DNA of 64,000 bases from Bifidobacterium sp. ESL0763 (GTDB taxonomy: Bacteria; Actinomycetota; Actinomycetes; Actinomycetales; Bifidobacteriaceae), in assembly GCF_029433395.1 (NCBI RefSeq), contig NZ_JAQTHW010000002.1, positions 1,426,001 to 1,490,000 on the forward strand, given 5' to 3'. Made by a program: the position numbers and the translations under genes. The notes beneath the pieces are model-generated. The model made no database searches, was not told the origin of the DNA, and was given only the letters and a program-made list of their open reading frames with translations. Of this stretch, positions 54,474 through 63,191 are shown one piece after another. The first letter of the stretch is position 1; the number at the start of each line of letters is the position of its first letter.

Positions 54474-55171
54474 GCGCCGAAACCATTTCGCAGCAGGCAG
54501 ACCCTCAGCAGCGTGAACTGTTGAGGGTCTGCCGTATCGGGCGTGCGCAGGGGCTCAAGGGCGAGGTCAACGTCCTCACGTTCACCGACGAGCCGGAGCG
54601 CAGGTTCGCGCCCGGCGCCGAGCTTTGCACGCGTGACGGCCAACGTACCTATGCCGTCGCCCACTCGCGCACGTTCAAGGACCGCTGGATCCTGCATTTC
54701 GAGGGCGTGGACGACCGTGACGCCTCCGAGGCGCTCAACGGGCTGGACCTCTACGCCGAGGCCGACGACCCCGAGGCGATGGCCGAGGAGGACGCCTGGT
54801 ACCCCAAGGACCTGATCGGGCTCGAGGCCCGCGTCGCCGAGGAGCCTTCCAACGGGGTCGATGCCGGCAAGGCCGGGCAGGTCATCGGCAAGGTCGTCGA
54901 CGTCATCGACGGGCCGGCGCAGTCGCTGCTGAAGATCCGCCTGGCCACACCCATGGCCGAGCTCAAGGATGGCGGTTTCAGGCCCTTGGACACGTCCGCG
55001 CCGACGTCCGCAAGCGACACTGGCGATGCGGGCAAGGCCGGCAAGACGAACGACCAGCGCATCGTCAAGACCGCGTTGGTGCCGTTCGTCGACGAGCTGG
55101 TGCCCGAGATCGACCTGGATGGCCGCTATCTCACCGTGGATCCGCCCAACGGGCTGGTTCCCGGCCTCTAG
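54470..55171 (+). CDS. rimM: Ribosome maturation factor RimM
   Basis: Needed for maturation of the 30S head; binds S19. The 233 residues have the N-terminal RimM barrel (LRVCRIGRAQGLKGEVNVL) and a C-terminal PRC-barrel (AWYPKDLIGLEARV...LVPFVDELVPEIDL). An insertion around residues 167-190 is Asp/Ala/Thr-rich. The GTG start overlaps the khpA stop codon (GTGA), so translation is coupled. Confidence 0.94.
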   Translation: MSAETISQQADPQQRELLRVCRIGRAQGLKGEVNVLTFTDEPERRFAPGAELCTRDGQRTYAVAHSRTFKDRWILHFEGVDDRDASEALNGLDLYAEADDPEAMAEEDAWYPKDLIGLEARVAEEPSNGVDAGKAGQVIGKVVDVIDGPAQSLLKIRLATPMAELKDGGFRPLDTSAPTSASDTGDAGKAGKTNDQRIVKTALVPFVDELVPEIDLDGRYLTVDPPNGLVPGL

Positions 55172-55413
55172 ACCATATTTGCCGTGTATTCCGTGCGTCG
55201 TTCCGATTGAGGGGCGGCGCACGGTTTTTATGTTCCCGTTCCGGCGATATGCCCATCGGCCACGTTTGCGGTTTTCGCAATGCCACGCGTCATTCGCGCT
55301 TCCATGCCATCGGCAATGGTGCCATGGGCCACGCCGGTGCTTTTCACGCAGAAACGGTGCACGGGCGCCTTCCACGGCGGGCGTGGAACGGCGGCCACGA
55401 TACACTGGAAACC

Positions 55414-56259
55414 ATGAAGATCGATATCGTGTCCGTATTCCCCGAGTATTTCAAGGCCCTCGACGTGGGCCTCTTTGGCAAGGCGATCGAGCGCGGGCTG
55501 CTCGACGTCAGCGCCCACGACCTGCGCGACTGGACCCACGACGTGCACCATTCGGTCGACGACACCCCGGTCGGCGGCGGCGCCGGCATGGTGATGAAGC
55601 CCGAGGTCTGGGCCGAATGCCTCGACGACCTGCTGGGGCTCGAGCCCGTCGAGATGGCGGATGACGGCAGCGAAACGCCCGACCCGCCTGAAGCCGATCT
55701 TTCCAAGCCCGTCCTCATCTTCCCCAACCCTTCGGCGCCGCTCTTCACACAGCGCGACGCGACCGAGCTCTCGCGGGCCGGCCATCTCGTCTTCGGCTGC
55801 GGCCGCTACGAGGGCTACGACGCGCGCATCCCCCGCTACTACCGCGCGCAGGGTGTCGACGTGCGCGAATACTCCATCGGCGACTACGTCCTCAACGGCG
55901 GCGAGGTGGCCGTCTCAGTGATGCTCGAGGCCATCACGCGCCTGATGCCCGGATTCATGGGCAACCCCGACTCCATCGTGGAGGAATCCTACACCGGCTC
56001 GAACGCGCTGCTGGAGCACTACCAGTACACGAAACCGGCCGTCTGGCGCGGCATGGGCGTGCCCGACGTGCTCACGAGCGGCGACCACGGCAAGGTCGAC
56101 CGCTTCCGCCGAGACGAGGCCATCGCGCACACCGACCGGCTGCGCCCCGACCTCATCGAACGGCTCGACTGCAAGGCGCTGAACAAGGCCGACCGCAAGA
56201 CCCTGATGGCACTGGGTTGGGAGGTCTCCGGCCCCCACCCCCGCAAACGCGCCGACTGA
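55414..56259 (+). CDS. trmD: tRNA (guanine-N1)-methyltransferase TrmD
   Basis: Methylates G37 of tRNAs to prevent frameshifting. The 281-residue SPOUT enzyme starts MKIDIVSVFPEYF and carries the trefoil-knot SAM site (GRYEGYDARI, YSIGDYVLNGGE). An insertion at about residues 82-98 (DDGSETPDPPEADLS) is unusual in length. It follows rimM after 242 bases, longer than usual for this operon; this gap includes an AT-richer stretch but no other gene. Confidence 0.95.
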   Translation: MKIDIVSVFPEYFKALDVGLFGKAIERGLLDVSAHDLRDWTHDVHHSVDDTPVGGGAGMVMKPEVWAECLDDLLGLEPVEMADDGSETPDPPEADLSKPVLIFPNPSAPLFTQRDATELSRAGHLVFGCGRYEGYDARIPRYYRAQGVDVREYSIGDYVLNGGEVAVSVMLEAITRLMPGFMGNPDSIVEESYTGSNALLEHYQYTKPAVWRGMGVPDVLTSGDHGKVDRFRRDEAIAHTDRLRPDLIERLDCKALNKADRKTLMALGWEVSGPHPRKRAD

Positions 56260-56345
56260 CCGCCCGTTCCCAATAGTCAGCCCGATCATCGCGCTGCCCA
56301 AAAACGTCAAGCATAACTTACATAATCCCGGGCAGCAAAGCGCCC

Positions 56346-56921
56346 TCACGCCATTTCGAGGTAGTAGACGGCGGTCTCGCCGTAGTCGCGTTGGTCGGCG
56401 GTGTGCCAGCCTTCGGGCAATGTAAGCGCCTCGGAACGGGTGGAGCGCTCGAAGACGATGAGCGTGCGCTCGTCACTCGCCGGGGACGCGGCCAGGTCGG
56501 CGATGAGCCGGTCGCATTCCTCGGTGGTGAGCGCGTAGGGCGGATCGGCGAAGATGACGTCGAAGGCGGGACCATCGTAGCCGGGGGCGATGCGCTCGGC
56601 GCGCTTACGCATCACGCGTGCCCTCATCGTGCGGGCGTCCCATGAGCGGTTGCGCTTGAGCTTGCCCAGCGTCTTGTCGATCAGCGCGGCGGCCGGTCCG
56701 GCCGATTCCACGGCCACCAGCTCGTCGGCGCCACGCGAGAGCGCCTCGATGCCCAGCGCGCCGGTGCCGGCGAAGAGGTCGAGCACACGGCCACCGTCGA
56801 GCATGCCCCATGCCTCGAGCTTCGAGAAGATGGCCTCTTTGGTCCGGTCGGTCGTCGGCCTGGTGCCCGGCTTGGCCTTCGCCAGTTCGAAGCCCTTGAA
56901 TCGTCCCGCAATCACACGCAT
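56346..56921 (-). CDS. rsmD: 16S rRNA (guanine(966)-N2)-methyltransferase RsmD
   Basis: A 191-residue Rossmann methyltransferase modifying 16S rRNA in the 30S subunit. SAM motif DLFAGTGALGIEALSRGA (about 48-65) and catalytic IFADPPYAL (about 130). Length is normal. It lies downstream of recG on the same strand, a common actinobacterial order with coaD elsewhere here. Confidence 0.95.
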   Translation of the reverse strand: MRVIAGRFKGFELAKAKPGTRPTTDRTKEAIFSKLEAWGMLDGGRVLDLFAGTGALGIEALSRGADELVAVESAGPAAALIDKTLGKLKRNRSWDARTMRARVMRKRAERIAPGYDGPAFDVIFADPPYALTTEECDRLIADLAASPASDERTLIVFERSTRSEALTLPEGWHTADQRDYGETAVYYLEMA

Positions 56922-57064
56922 GTTGCTACCCTATCCCGCGGCAACGATAGCCCCGTGACGATCCCACCACACCAACAACCGTTGTACGCCGCCATCGTCA
57001 GCGACAACGAATCGCATTCGCCTTCTACCGCAACCCACCCAACAAACGGCCATTCGTACAATAA

Positions 57065-57190
57065 TGACAGTCAGCGGCCGTACATAGCCATTTTCCAACA
57101 ACGTCGCCAAAATGATGACACTTGACGACCGTACATGGCCATTTTCCAACAACATTCTCAAAAGGGTGACAGTCAGGAGTCGTATCTGTC
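57065..57190. repeat. 51-bp tandem repeat between rsmD and recG
   Basis: Units at 57065-57115 and 57116-57166 match at 39 of 51 positions; a third partial unit starts at 57167. All begin TGACA and units 1 and 2 share CCATTTTCCAACAAC. A shorter fragment precedes unit 1. The rest of the 331-base rsmD-recG spacer (56922-57252) shows no gene. Too few copies and no conserved spacers for CRISPR. Confidence 0.8.
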
Positions 57191-57252
57191 ACTATTCTTT
57201 GAACGGTGTTGGAATAGTGCCCAATAGCAGGCACAGCAGCTGGCCAAGTCGC

Positions 57253-60027
57253 TCAGTTGCTGAGGATCTCGGACTCGCCACCACGCGTGAAGTCGAGGAC
57301 GGCGCCGGCCAGCTGGGTCTCGCCGGCCAGGCCCGAATCGCGCTCGAGCAGCGCCTCGGCGGCCTGCCGCGCATCGGCGATGATCTTGGCGTCCTTGACC
57401 ACACGCAGCAGCTTCAGGCCGGACTTGCCGCCGGACTGGGCGTCACCCAGCACGTCGCCGGCGCCGCGCAGCTCGAGGTCCGCCTGCGCGATCTCGGCGC
57501 CGTCGAGCGAACCCTCGATGACCTTCAGCCGCTGCTCGGCGATGCTGCCCGGCTCGGCGCGCGAGACGAGGAACGCCCATGAATCGGTACCGCCACGGCC
57601 CACACGGCCGCGCAGCTGGTGCAGCTGGGAGAGCCCGTAGCGGTCGGCGTCGAAGATGGTGATGCAGCTCGCCAAAGGCACGTCCACGCCCACCTCGATG
57701 ACGGTGGTCGCCACGAGGACCGGCGTCTTGCCCGACTCGAAGTCGGCCATCACGGCCCGCTTGGTCTCGTCGTCGTCGCGCCCGGTCAGGGTGGCGAACC
57801 TGATGCCCTGGAACTGCGGCAGGCCCGAGAGCCGGCGCGCGATCTCGTCGACGGCGTGCAGCGGCGGCTTGGGTTCGCTCGGCGTGCCGTCACCGTTCTC
57901 GTCGCCGAAATCGTCGACCTCCACGAAGCCGCTTTCCACGTCATCGGCCCCGGCGCCAGCGGTGGCTCGTCGGCCTCCGCGGCCGCCAGCCCTACCGGCA
58001 CCAGCCACGTCGGCATCGTCCCCGGGGTCGGCGTCGATGCGCGGACAGACGATATAGGCCCGCTCCCCCGCGTCGATGCGCCGGCGGATGTGCACGAACA
58101 TCTGGCCCATCATCCGTCCGTCGGCCTCGGGCACGATGAACGTGCGGATCGGTTTGCGGCCGCCGGGCAGCTCGGTGAGCCACGAGATGTCGAGGTCACC
58201 GAACCATGTCATCGCGGCGGTACGCGGAATCGGCGTGGCGGTCATGACCAGCAGGTGCGGCGTCTTCTCGCCTTTCTCGCGCAGGATCTCACGCTGTTCG
58301 ACGCCGAAGCGATGCTGCTCGTCGATGACCACCAGCGCCATGTTCGGCGCCTGGAATCGCTTGGAGAACGCCGCGTGCGTGGCGACGATGATGCCTGGCT
58401 CGCCACTGGCCGCCGTGGCGAGCGCCTTGCGCCGGGCAGCCAGTCTCATCCCGCCGGTCAGCAGCGTCACCGGCACCGTGGCGTCGTCGTCCTCACCGGC
58501 CCCGCCGATCTTGGCGACCATGCCGCTGATGGTCTGGAAATGCTGTTCGGCGAGCACCAACGTGGGTGCCACCAGCACGGCCTGATAGCCGGCGCCGACG
58601 GCCTGGAGCATGGCCGCGAGCGCCACCACGGTCTTACCCGAGCCGACCTCGCCCTGCAGCAGCCGTTGCATCGGGTAGGCGCGGGCCATGTCCTCGCAGA
58701 TGGTGTCGATGACGTCGTGCTGACCGTCGGTGAGCGTGAACGGCAGAGAGTCGACGAACCGTGCGCGCAGCCCGGAATCCCCGCATTCGAAGGTCTTGGC
58801 CTCGCGGGCGCGCTCGCGGTCCTGCAGCACGGAGACCTGCGAGACGAACGCCTCCTCATAGCGCAGGGTGGCCAGCGCCTCGTGGAAGGCCTTGGTCGAG
58901 CGCGGGTCGTGGATGGCGGCGAAGGCGTCGGCCCGGTGCATGAGGCCCTTCGAGGCAATGACGTCCTGCGGCAAAATGTCGGGAATAGCGGCGCGCAGGG
59001 CGAGGGTTTTCGTCTTGCTGTCGGCGACTTGATTCTCGGCAACATTATCGGCATTGTCGGCGTTATCGGCAACGGCGGCATCAACCGCTGTATTATCGGT
59101 AACAACGTCATCGTCGGCACCGCCGGTTTCCTGAAGTTTCGTCTTTCCGCTGGCGCGCAGGGCGTCGAGCATCGCGACGATGGACTCGTGGATGTGCTCG
59201 CTGGAGATGCGCGAGGTGGCGTGGTAGACCGGACGCGGCCGGCAGACGTGCTGCAGGGCCTCGTAGGCGCTCGAGGCGTCGAATCTCAGGGCGTTGGCAC
59301 GCGCGGCGACATCGGCGACGCCGGGGCGCGCGGAACCGCTGGAAGACGGGTTCGTGCCGGCAGGTGCGGACGGGTCGGCAGACTCGCCAACGGCTTGCGA
59401 CGCCGGCTGGGAATGCGCAGCGGAATCACCAGAACCGGCGGGGGCGGCACCGGCATTCGAACGTCCATCAGTCTGGCTGGGAGTACCGTCGAGGGAAAGC
59501 TCGCCCGCGCTGGCGGCAACGGCCGCAACGGAACCGCTGGCGGGATCGGCGAACACGGCCGCGCCTTCCGGCATCACGGTGAGCACCTCGGGATGGGTGA
59601 ACTGCAGCTGGCCGTTGAACTCGGTGGGGGTGCCGGCGAGCACGACGTCCGCGCCCTGGTGCAGGCGCCCACTCATCCAGTTCATGTACGGTTTCTTGTG
59701 CGAGAAGAAGACCAAGCGGCAGCTCGACGCGGCCACCTGCCTGCTCTCGGCGAACGCGCCGTCGTCGACGACGGCCTCGAGCCGGTAGCCACGGCGGGCG
59801 CCCATGGGGATGACCCGTACGAAGCGCACCACGGCGGCGAACGCCATCGGAGCGCCGACCCTGGCCTCGCGGATGGCGCGCAGCGGCACCGGCTCGGTGA
59901 CGCGGAAGGGATAGTAGGTCAACGCGTCGCTCACGCTCACCACGCCGAGCCCCTTGAGCGCGCTGACCCGCCGTTTGTTGGCGATCAGCGAGGAAATCGG
60001 GGTTGCGGTGGTGACGGTGTTGCTCAT
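57253..60027 (-). CDS. recG: ATP-dependent DNA helicase RecG
   Basis: Reverses stalled replication forks. The 924-residue protein has an N-terminal wedge/OB region (residues about 60-165), a helicase core with Walker A GEVGSGKTVV (about 458), DEQH box VIDEQHRFGVEQRE (about 567) and motif VI region QLRGRVGRGG. It is 220-240 residues longer than E. coli RecG because of Ala/Ser/Gly/Asn-rich insertions at about 165-235 and 300-350 and one near 680-720 (about 695). These break domains that are normally compact, but all core motifs are intact. Confidence 0.95.
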   Translation of the reverse strand: MSNTVTTATPISSLIANKRRVSALKGLGVVSVSDALTYYPFRVTEPVPLRAIREARVGAPMAFAAVVRFVRVIPMGARRGYRLEAVVDDGAFAESRQVAASSCRLVFFSHKKPYMNWMSGRLHQGADVVLAGTPTEFNGQLQFTHPEVLTVMPEGAAVFADPASGSVAAVAASAGELSLDGTPSQTDGRSNAGAAPAGSGDSAAHSQPASQAVGESADPSAPAGTNPSSSGSARPGVADVAARANALRFDASSAYEALQHVCRPRPVYHATSRISSEHIHESIVAMLDALRASGKTKLQETGGADDDVVTDNTAVDAAVADNADNADNVAENQVADSKTKTLALRAAIPDILPQDVIASKGLMHRADAFAAIHDPRSTKAFHEALATLRYEEAFVSQVSVLQDRERAREAKTFECGDSGLRARFVDSLPFTLTDGQHDVIDTICEDMARAYPMQRLLQGEVGSGKTVVALAAMLQAVGAGYQAVLVAPTLVLAEQHFQTISGMVAKIGGAGEDDDATVPVTLLTGGMRLAARRKALATAASGEPGIIVATHAAFSKRFQAPNMALVVIDEQHRFGVEQREILREKGEKTPHLLVMTATPIPRTAAMTWFGDLDISWLTELPGGRKPIRTFIVPEADGRMMGQMFVHIRRRIDAGERAYIVCPRIDADPGDDADVAGAGRAGGRGGRRATAGAGADDVESGFVEVDDFGDENGDGTPSEPKPPLHAVDEIARRLSGLPQFQGIRFATLTGRDDDETKRAVMADFESGKTPVLVATTVIEVGVDVPLASCITIFDADRYGLSQLHQLRGRVGRGGTDSWAFLVSRAEPGSIAEQRLKVIEGSLDGAEIAQADLELRGAGDVLGDAQSGGKSGLKLLRVVKDAKIIADARQAAEALLERDSGLAGETQLAGAVLDFTRGGESEILSN

Positions 60028-60096
60028 GGTCCCATTCTATAGGCAGCGAGCAACGAAAAAGAGGGCGCACAACCCGCGATGCCAGCGGGTACACCT

Positions 60097-60129
60097 CGGC
60101 CCCGATACCCATTGCGGGCACCGGGGCCG
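60097..60129. other. GC-rich hairpin in the recG upstream region
   Basis: CGGCCCCG (60097-60104) pairs with CGGGGCCG (60122-60129), with a further CCC/GGG inside the loop. It lies about 70 bases before recG on the minus strand and is also upstream of the small gene at 60395. No T-run; function unknown. Confidence 0.45.
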
Positions 60130-60394
60130 ACGGTCAAACAATAAGAAGGACACTGTCCAACATCGGTTACAACCTCACCGGATAAAGCTTGAATGACGGC
60201 AATGTTCCCATGAGTCATCGTGTCATAACCAATACCAGCAGTATAGCATCCACGACAAATATTCGCATTACAGGATACGATATATTCATCGCCAAACCTT
60301 TTCATCGGAGGCAAGGCGATCGTGCGACTGTTCGGCCGCATGACCTCGCCGCGTCCATCGTGGCGCGGTCTAACAATAAGGAGGACATGGAATC

Positions 60395-60559
60395 ATGTCC
60401 CAACAGAAGAAGGACTCCGACAGTCCCGAAATCATCCAATTCGTCGTGACATTGGCGGTCGCGCTGTCAGCGAAAGCCGACAGCCTCATCGCCGATATCC
60501 TGCTCACGACATTGACCGGCTGTGCGCTGGCCACGTATTGGAGGCATCGTCGGAACTAG
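60395..60559 (+). CDS. Small hydrophobic protein of unknown function
   Basis: A 54-codon frame encoding MSQQKKDSDSPEIIQ followed by a hydrophobic stretch (FVVTLAVALSAK; LIADILLTTLTGCALATYW) and a basic end (RHRRN). That layout is of a small membrane protein. AAGGAGG ends ten bases before the ATG, and a 14-bp terminator hairpin lies eight bases after the stop codon, so it has the marks of a stand-alone gene. It fits no family I know. It sits between divergent recG and converging MFS. Confidence 0.55.
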   Translation: MSQQKKDSDSPEIIQFVVTLAVALSAKADSLIADILLTTLTGCALATYWRHRRN

Positions 60560-60567
60560 CGGAGCCA

Positions 60568-60614
60568 CGCCTTGCGCCGGCGGATTCCCAGATGGATCCT
60601 GCCGGCGCAAGGCG
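60568..60614. terminator. Bidirectional hairpin between the small gene and the MFS gene
   Basis: A perfect 14-bp stem (60568-60581 with 60601-60614) and a 19-base loop, between converging genes. No long T-run. Confidence 0.7.
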
Positions 60615-60632
60615 CTTCGTTCATTGCGCTTC

Positions 60633-62129
60633 TCAGCGCTTCGCGGCGTCGTCCGCCTTGGTCTGGCGGGCCATGCCGAAGGAGACCAGGAACGCGATGA
60701 CGGCCAGCGCCAGCGCGAAGGCGAAGCCCCAGCGCGAGCCGGTGACGAAGGCCATCGCCTTGCCGCCGGTGTGCGAGGAGGCCTGGCCGGCCGCCAGCAG
60801 GATGGTCGCCACGGCGGTGATGACCGCGCCGAGGACCTGCTGCATGGTGTTGAGGATGGTGGAGCCGTCGGTCGACAGGTGCTGCGGCAGCGAGGCGAGC
60901 GCCGAGGACTGGGCCGGATTCATCGCCATCGGGATGCCGACCATCAGCACGACGTGCGCGAAGATGATGTAGGCGATGGAGGTCTGCGGGCCGGCGAGCA
61001 TCAGCAGGACGACGCCGATCATGGAGAGCACCAGGCCGCCGCGCACCAGCCACTTCGGGCCGGCGATGTCGAAGAGGCGGCCGGCGAGCATGGAGACCAG
61101 CGCGTTGACGACGCCGCCGGGCAGCATCACCAGGCCGGTCATGGCGACCTTGACACCCATGCCGTTCTGCAGCTCCTGGGGCATCAGGTACATGGTGGCC
61201 AGGGTGATGCCGAAGTTCATCATCACGATCAGCGCGCCGACGGTGAACTGGCGGATGCCCAGCGCATGCAGGTCGATGATCGGGTTCGACATATGCAGCT
61301 GGCGGTAGCTGTAGAAGGCGACGGCCACGACGCCGACCACGAGGATGAGGATGACCTGCCAGGTGAAGCCGAGGTCGCTGATGAGGCTCACGCCGAGCAC
61401 CAGGCCGCCGAAGCCGAGGATGGAGGCGATGCAGGAGATGAGGTCGATCTTCGGACGGGTCAGCGCGTAGGCGTTGACCATCCAGATGGCGGCGGCGACG
61501 AAGGCCACGGCCGCGATCAGGGCGAAGAAGTAGAAGATCGCGCGCCAGGAGAACGCGCCGATGAGCGCGCCGGAAAGGGTGGGGCCGATGGCCGGGGCGA
61601 ACATGACCACGAGGCCGGCCATGCCCATCGCGGCGCCGATCTTGTTCAAGGGGAAGACCTCGAGGATGACGGCGAACATCATCGGCAGCACCAGGCCGGT
61701 CGAGATGCCCTGGATCATGCGGCCGATGAGCAGCACGACGAACATGCTGCTCGGCGCGAAGCCGGAGACCAACGAGCCGATGAAGAACATCGCCAGCGCG
61801 AAGAGCAGCAGCGGCTTGGCCGGGATCCACTTTAAGAGCAGGCTGGTGAACGGCAGCACGATGCCGATGACGAGCATGTAGCCCACCACCATCCACTGCG
61901 CGGTGCCCGGCCCGATGCCGAAGCTCTTGCTCAGTGCCGGCAGCGCGATATTCATCGCGGTCTCGCTGAGCATGCCCAAAAACGCGCCCAGATAGAGGCC
62001 GAGCATCGTCAGGTTCGGATGCTTCACATCCACGCGCGCCTTCATCGCTCCCTGCGGTGCCTGCGGCTTTTCATTGCGCTGCGATTCCCCGTTTTCGGGC
62101 GCAGCAGTCTGCGACATGGCAGAACCCAT
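60633..62129 (-). CDS. MFS drug exporter (DHA2 type), second copy
   Basis: A 498-residue DHA2-family exporter with about 14 helices. Visible features: NIALPALSKSFGIGPGTAQW, GRMIQGISTGLVLPMMFAV, motif C-like GLVVMFAPAIGPTLSGALIG. It is clearly homologous to the exporter at 25717-27285. The start at 62129 follows GGAG at nine bases; an ATG 15 bases earlier (62144) is possible. The TetR gene nearby could regulate it, but rpmB lies between. Confidence 0.92.
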   Translation of the reverse strand: MGSAMSQTAAPENGESQRNEKPQAPQGAMKARVDVKHPNLTMLGLYLGAFLGMLSETAMNIALPALSKSFGIGPGTAQWMVVGYMLVIGIVLPFTSLLLKWIPAKPLLLFALAMFFIGSLVSGFAPSSMFVVLLIGRMIQGISTGLVLPMMFAVILEVFPLNKIGAAMGMAGLVVMFAPAIGPTLSGALIGAFSWRAIFYFFALIAAVAFVAAAIWMVNAYALTRPKIDLISCIASILGFGGLVLGVSLISDLGFTWQVILILVVGVVAVAFYSYRQLHMSNPIIDLHALGIRQFTVGALIVMMNFGITLATMYLMPQELQNGMGVKVAMTGLVMLPGGVVNALVSMLAGRLFDIAGPKWLVRGGLVLSMIGVVLLMLAGPQTSIAYIIFAHVVLMVGIPMAMNPAQSSALASLPQHLSTDGSTILNTMQQVLGAVITAVATILLAAGQASSHTGGKAMAFVTGSRWGFAFALALAVIAFLVSFGMARQTKADDAAKR

Positions 62130-62363
62130 GTTGTTCTTCTCCATTTCATACCCGCGTCTTATCGCCGTTTTACGGTCGCACGGGCCATTCGTGTACACGC
62201 GTTTATACGCGCTGTCTTATAAGGGGCGGCGCATCCAGCGCCCACTGTTGACCGGGAGCCCCTCAACTCCCGAAGCAAAGCTTGATTATTAGCGTGGCGC
62301 TGGACATTCGTCCGCCTGCCGTCCATACCACCGCCATCACGCGGCTACCTCGCGGGCAACAAA

Positions 62364-62396
62364 AAACCTCCGGCGTCCGAGGACGTACGGAGGTTT
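62364..62396 (-). terminator. rpmB terminator
   Basis: AAACCTCCG (62364-62372) pairs with CGGAGGTTT (62388-62396), with an inner GTCC/GGAC; on the minus strand the stem is followed by TTTTTTG. It lies 20 bases after the rpmB stop codon. Confidence 0.85.
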
Positions 62397-62415
62397 CGAA
62401 AGTTACTACTCGCTT

Positions 62416-62610
62416 TCACGCGGCCACGCGCTGAACCTTGCCTGCCTTGAGGCATTTGGCGCACACACGGATGCGGACGTTCTGCCCGTCGATGGTGGTG
62501 CGAACCGGCTGCAGGTTCGGGCTGAAGGTGCGCTTATTGCGAATATGTGAATGCGAAACACTGTAACCGGATTGCGGTCCCTTGCCGCACACTGCGCAAC
62601 GAGCTGCCAT
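62416..62610 (-). CDS. rpmB: 50S ribosomal protein L28
   Basis: A 64-residue L28 with [15 protein letters not shown] and [12 protein letters not shown]; the two Cys pairs show the zinc-binding form. GGGAG lies six bases before the ATG. A promoter upstream and terminator downstream make it a single-gene unit. Confidence 0.97.
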   Translation of the reverse strand: MAARCAVCGKGPQSGYSVSHSHIRNKRTFSPNLQPVRTTIDGQNVRIRVCAKCLKAGKVQRVAA

Positions 62611-62696
62611 AATGGACTCCCTATACTGTTTTGACTTGCAAGTCTCGATGCCGCCGACCCGCGTTTTGGCGCGCGAAGGCAACACACAACTTATCA

Positions 62697-62725
62697 AGTA
62701 TACAACCGGTGCCGACTTAGGGCAA
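62697..62725 (-). promoter_or_regulatory. rpmB promoter
   Basis: On the minus strand TTGCCC (62725-62720) and TATACT (62702-62697) are 17 bases apart, about 87 bases before the rpmB start. The leader contains the perfect palindrome GACTTGCAAGTC (62633-62644), which could bind a regulator. Confidence 0.6.
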
Positions 62726-63191
62726 GTACCGTCCGATTCCCGTTCCGGCCGACATCCCGCGCGCGTCCGGGGATCGCTTTTGGACGACACGCTTGGGGGA
62801 CGGAAGCAAATTACGCTATCAGTGTCAATTTGCGATATATTTGGTCAATGTTTCGCGACACTTCGTCCGACACTCCGGAACCGCGGCACCGCAACGAAAA
62901 ACGGCGGAAAATATCATTTCTTCAATCTTTTTATCCTCTCAGCATAATAACAAAAAGTGTGACCTGTACGACAGTTTTTGCGTTTTTCCTAGGCAACTCT
63001 CATTATCTATATGGTTAAATAGTCATTACATACGAAGAGTATCTATTGGTGAAAGGTTGCCGTATCATTGTTTTTCGTTTTCGGCCATCTTTCACGATAT
63101 TCGGCGCAAAGAAATAAACAAGGACCTCATCCTTTAAAATTATCAATAGGTTTGCTTTTGTGAAAGACTCGTTTCGTTAAGGGGATACTCA
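62726..63191. other. AT-rich spacer upstream of the TetR gene
   Basis: About 465 bases with much lower GC than the rest of the window. It has no frame with a credible ribosome site or protein-like composition apart from shadows (a 114-codon plus frame at 62793-63137 looks random). It probably holds the TetR promoter and operator, but I could not pick out a clear palindrome. Low GC suggests sequence acquired or a regulatory region kept AT-rich. Confidence 0.5.

Noticed and set aside
56931..57161. A 76-codon minus-strand gene covering the 51-bp repeats
   Set aside because: It exists only because the repeat period is a multiple of three; no ribosome site or known motif.
57065..57190. A CRISPR array
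   Set aside because: Two and a half diverged tandem units with no distinct spacers and no cas genes.
62793..63137. A 114-codon gene in the AT-rich spacer before the TetR gene
   Set aside because: Composition looks random (Phe/Ser/Arg-rich) and no Shine-Dalgarno precedes it.
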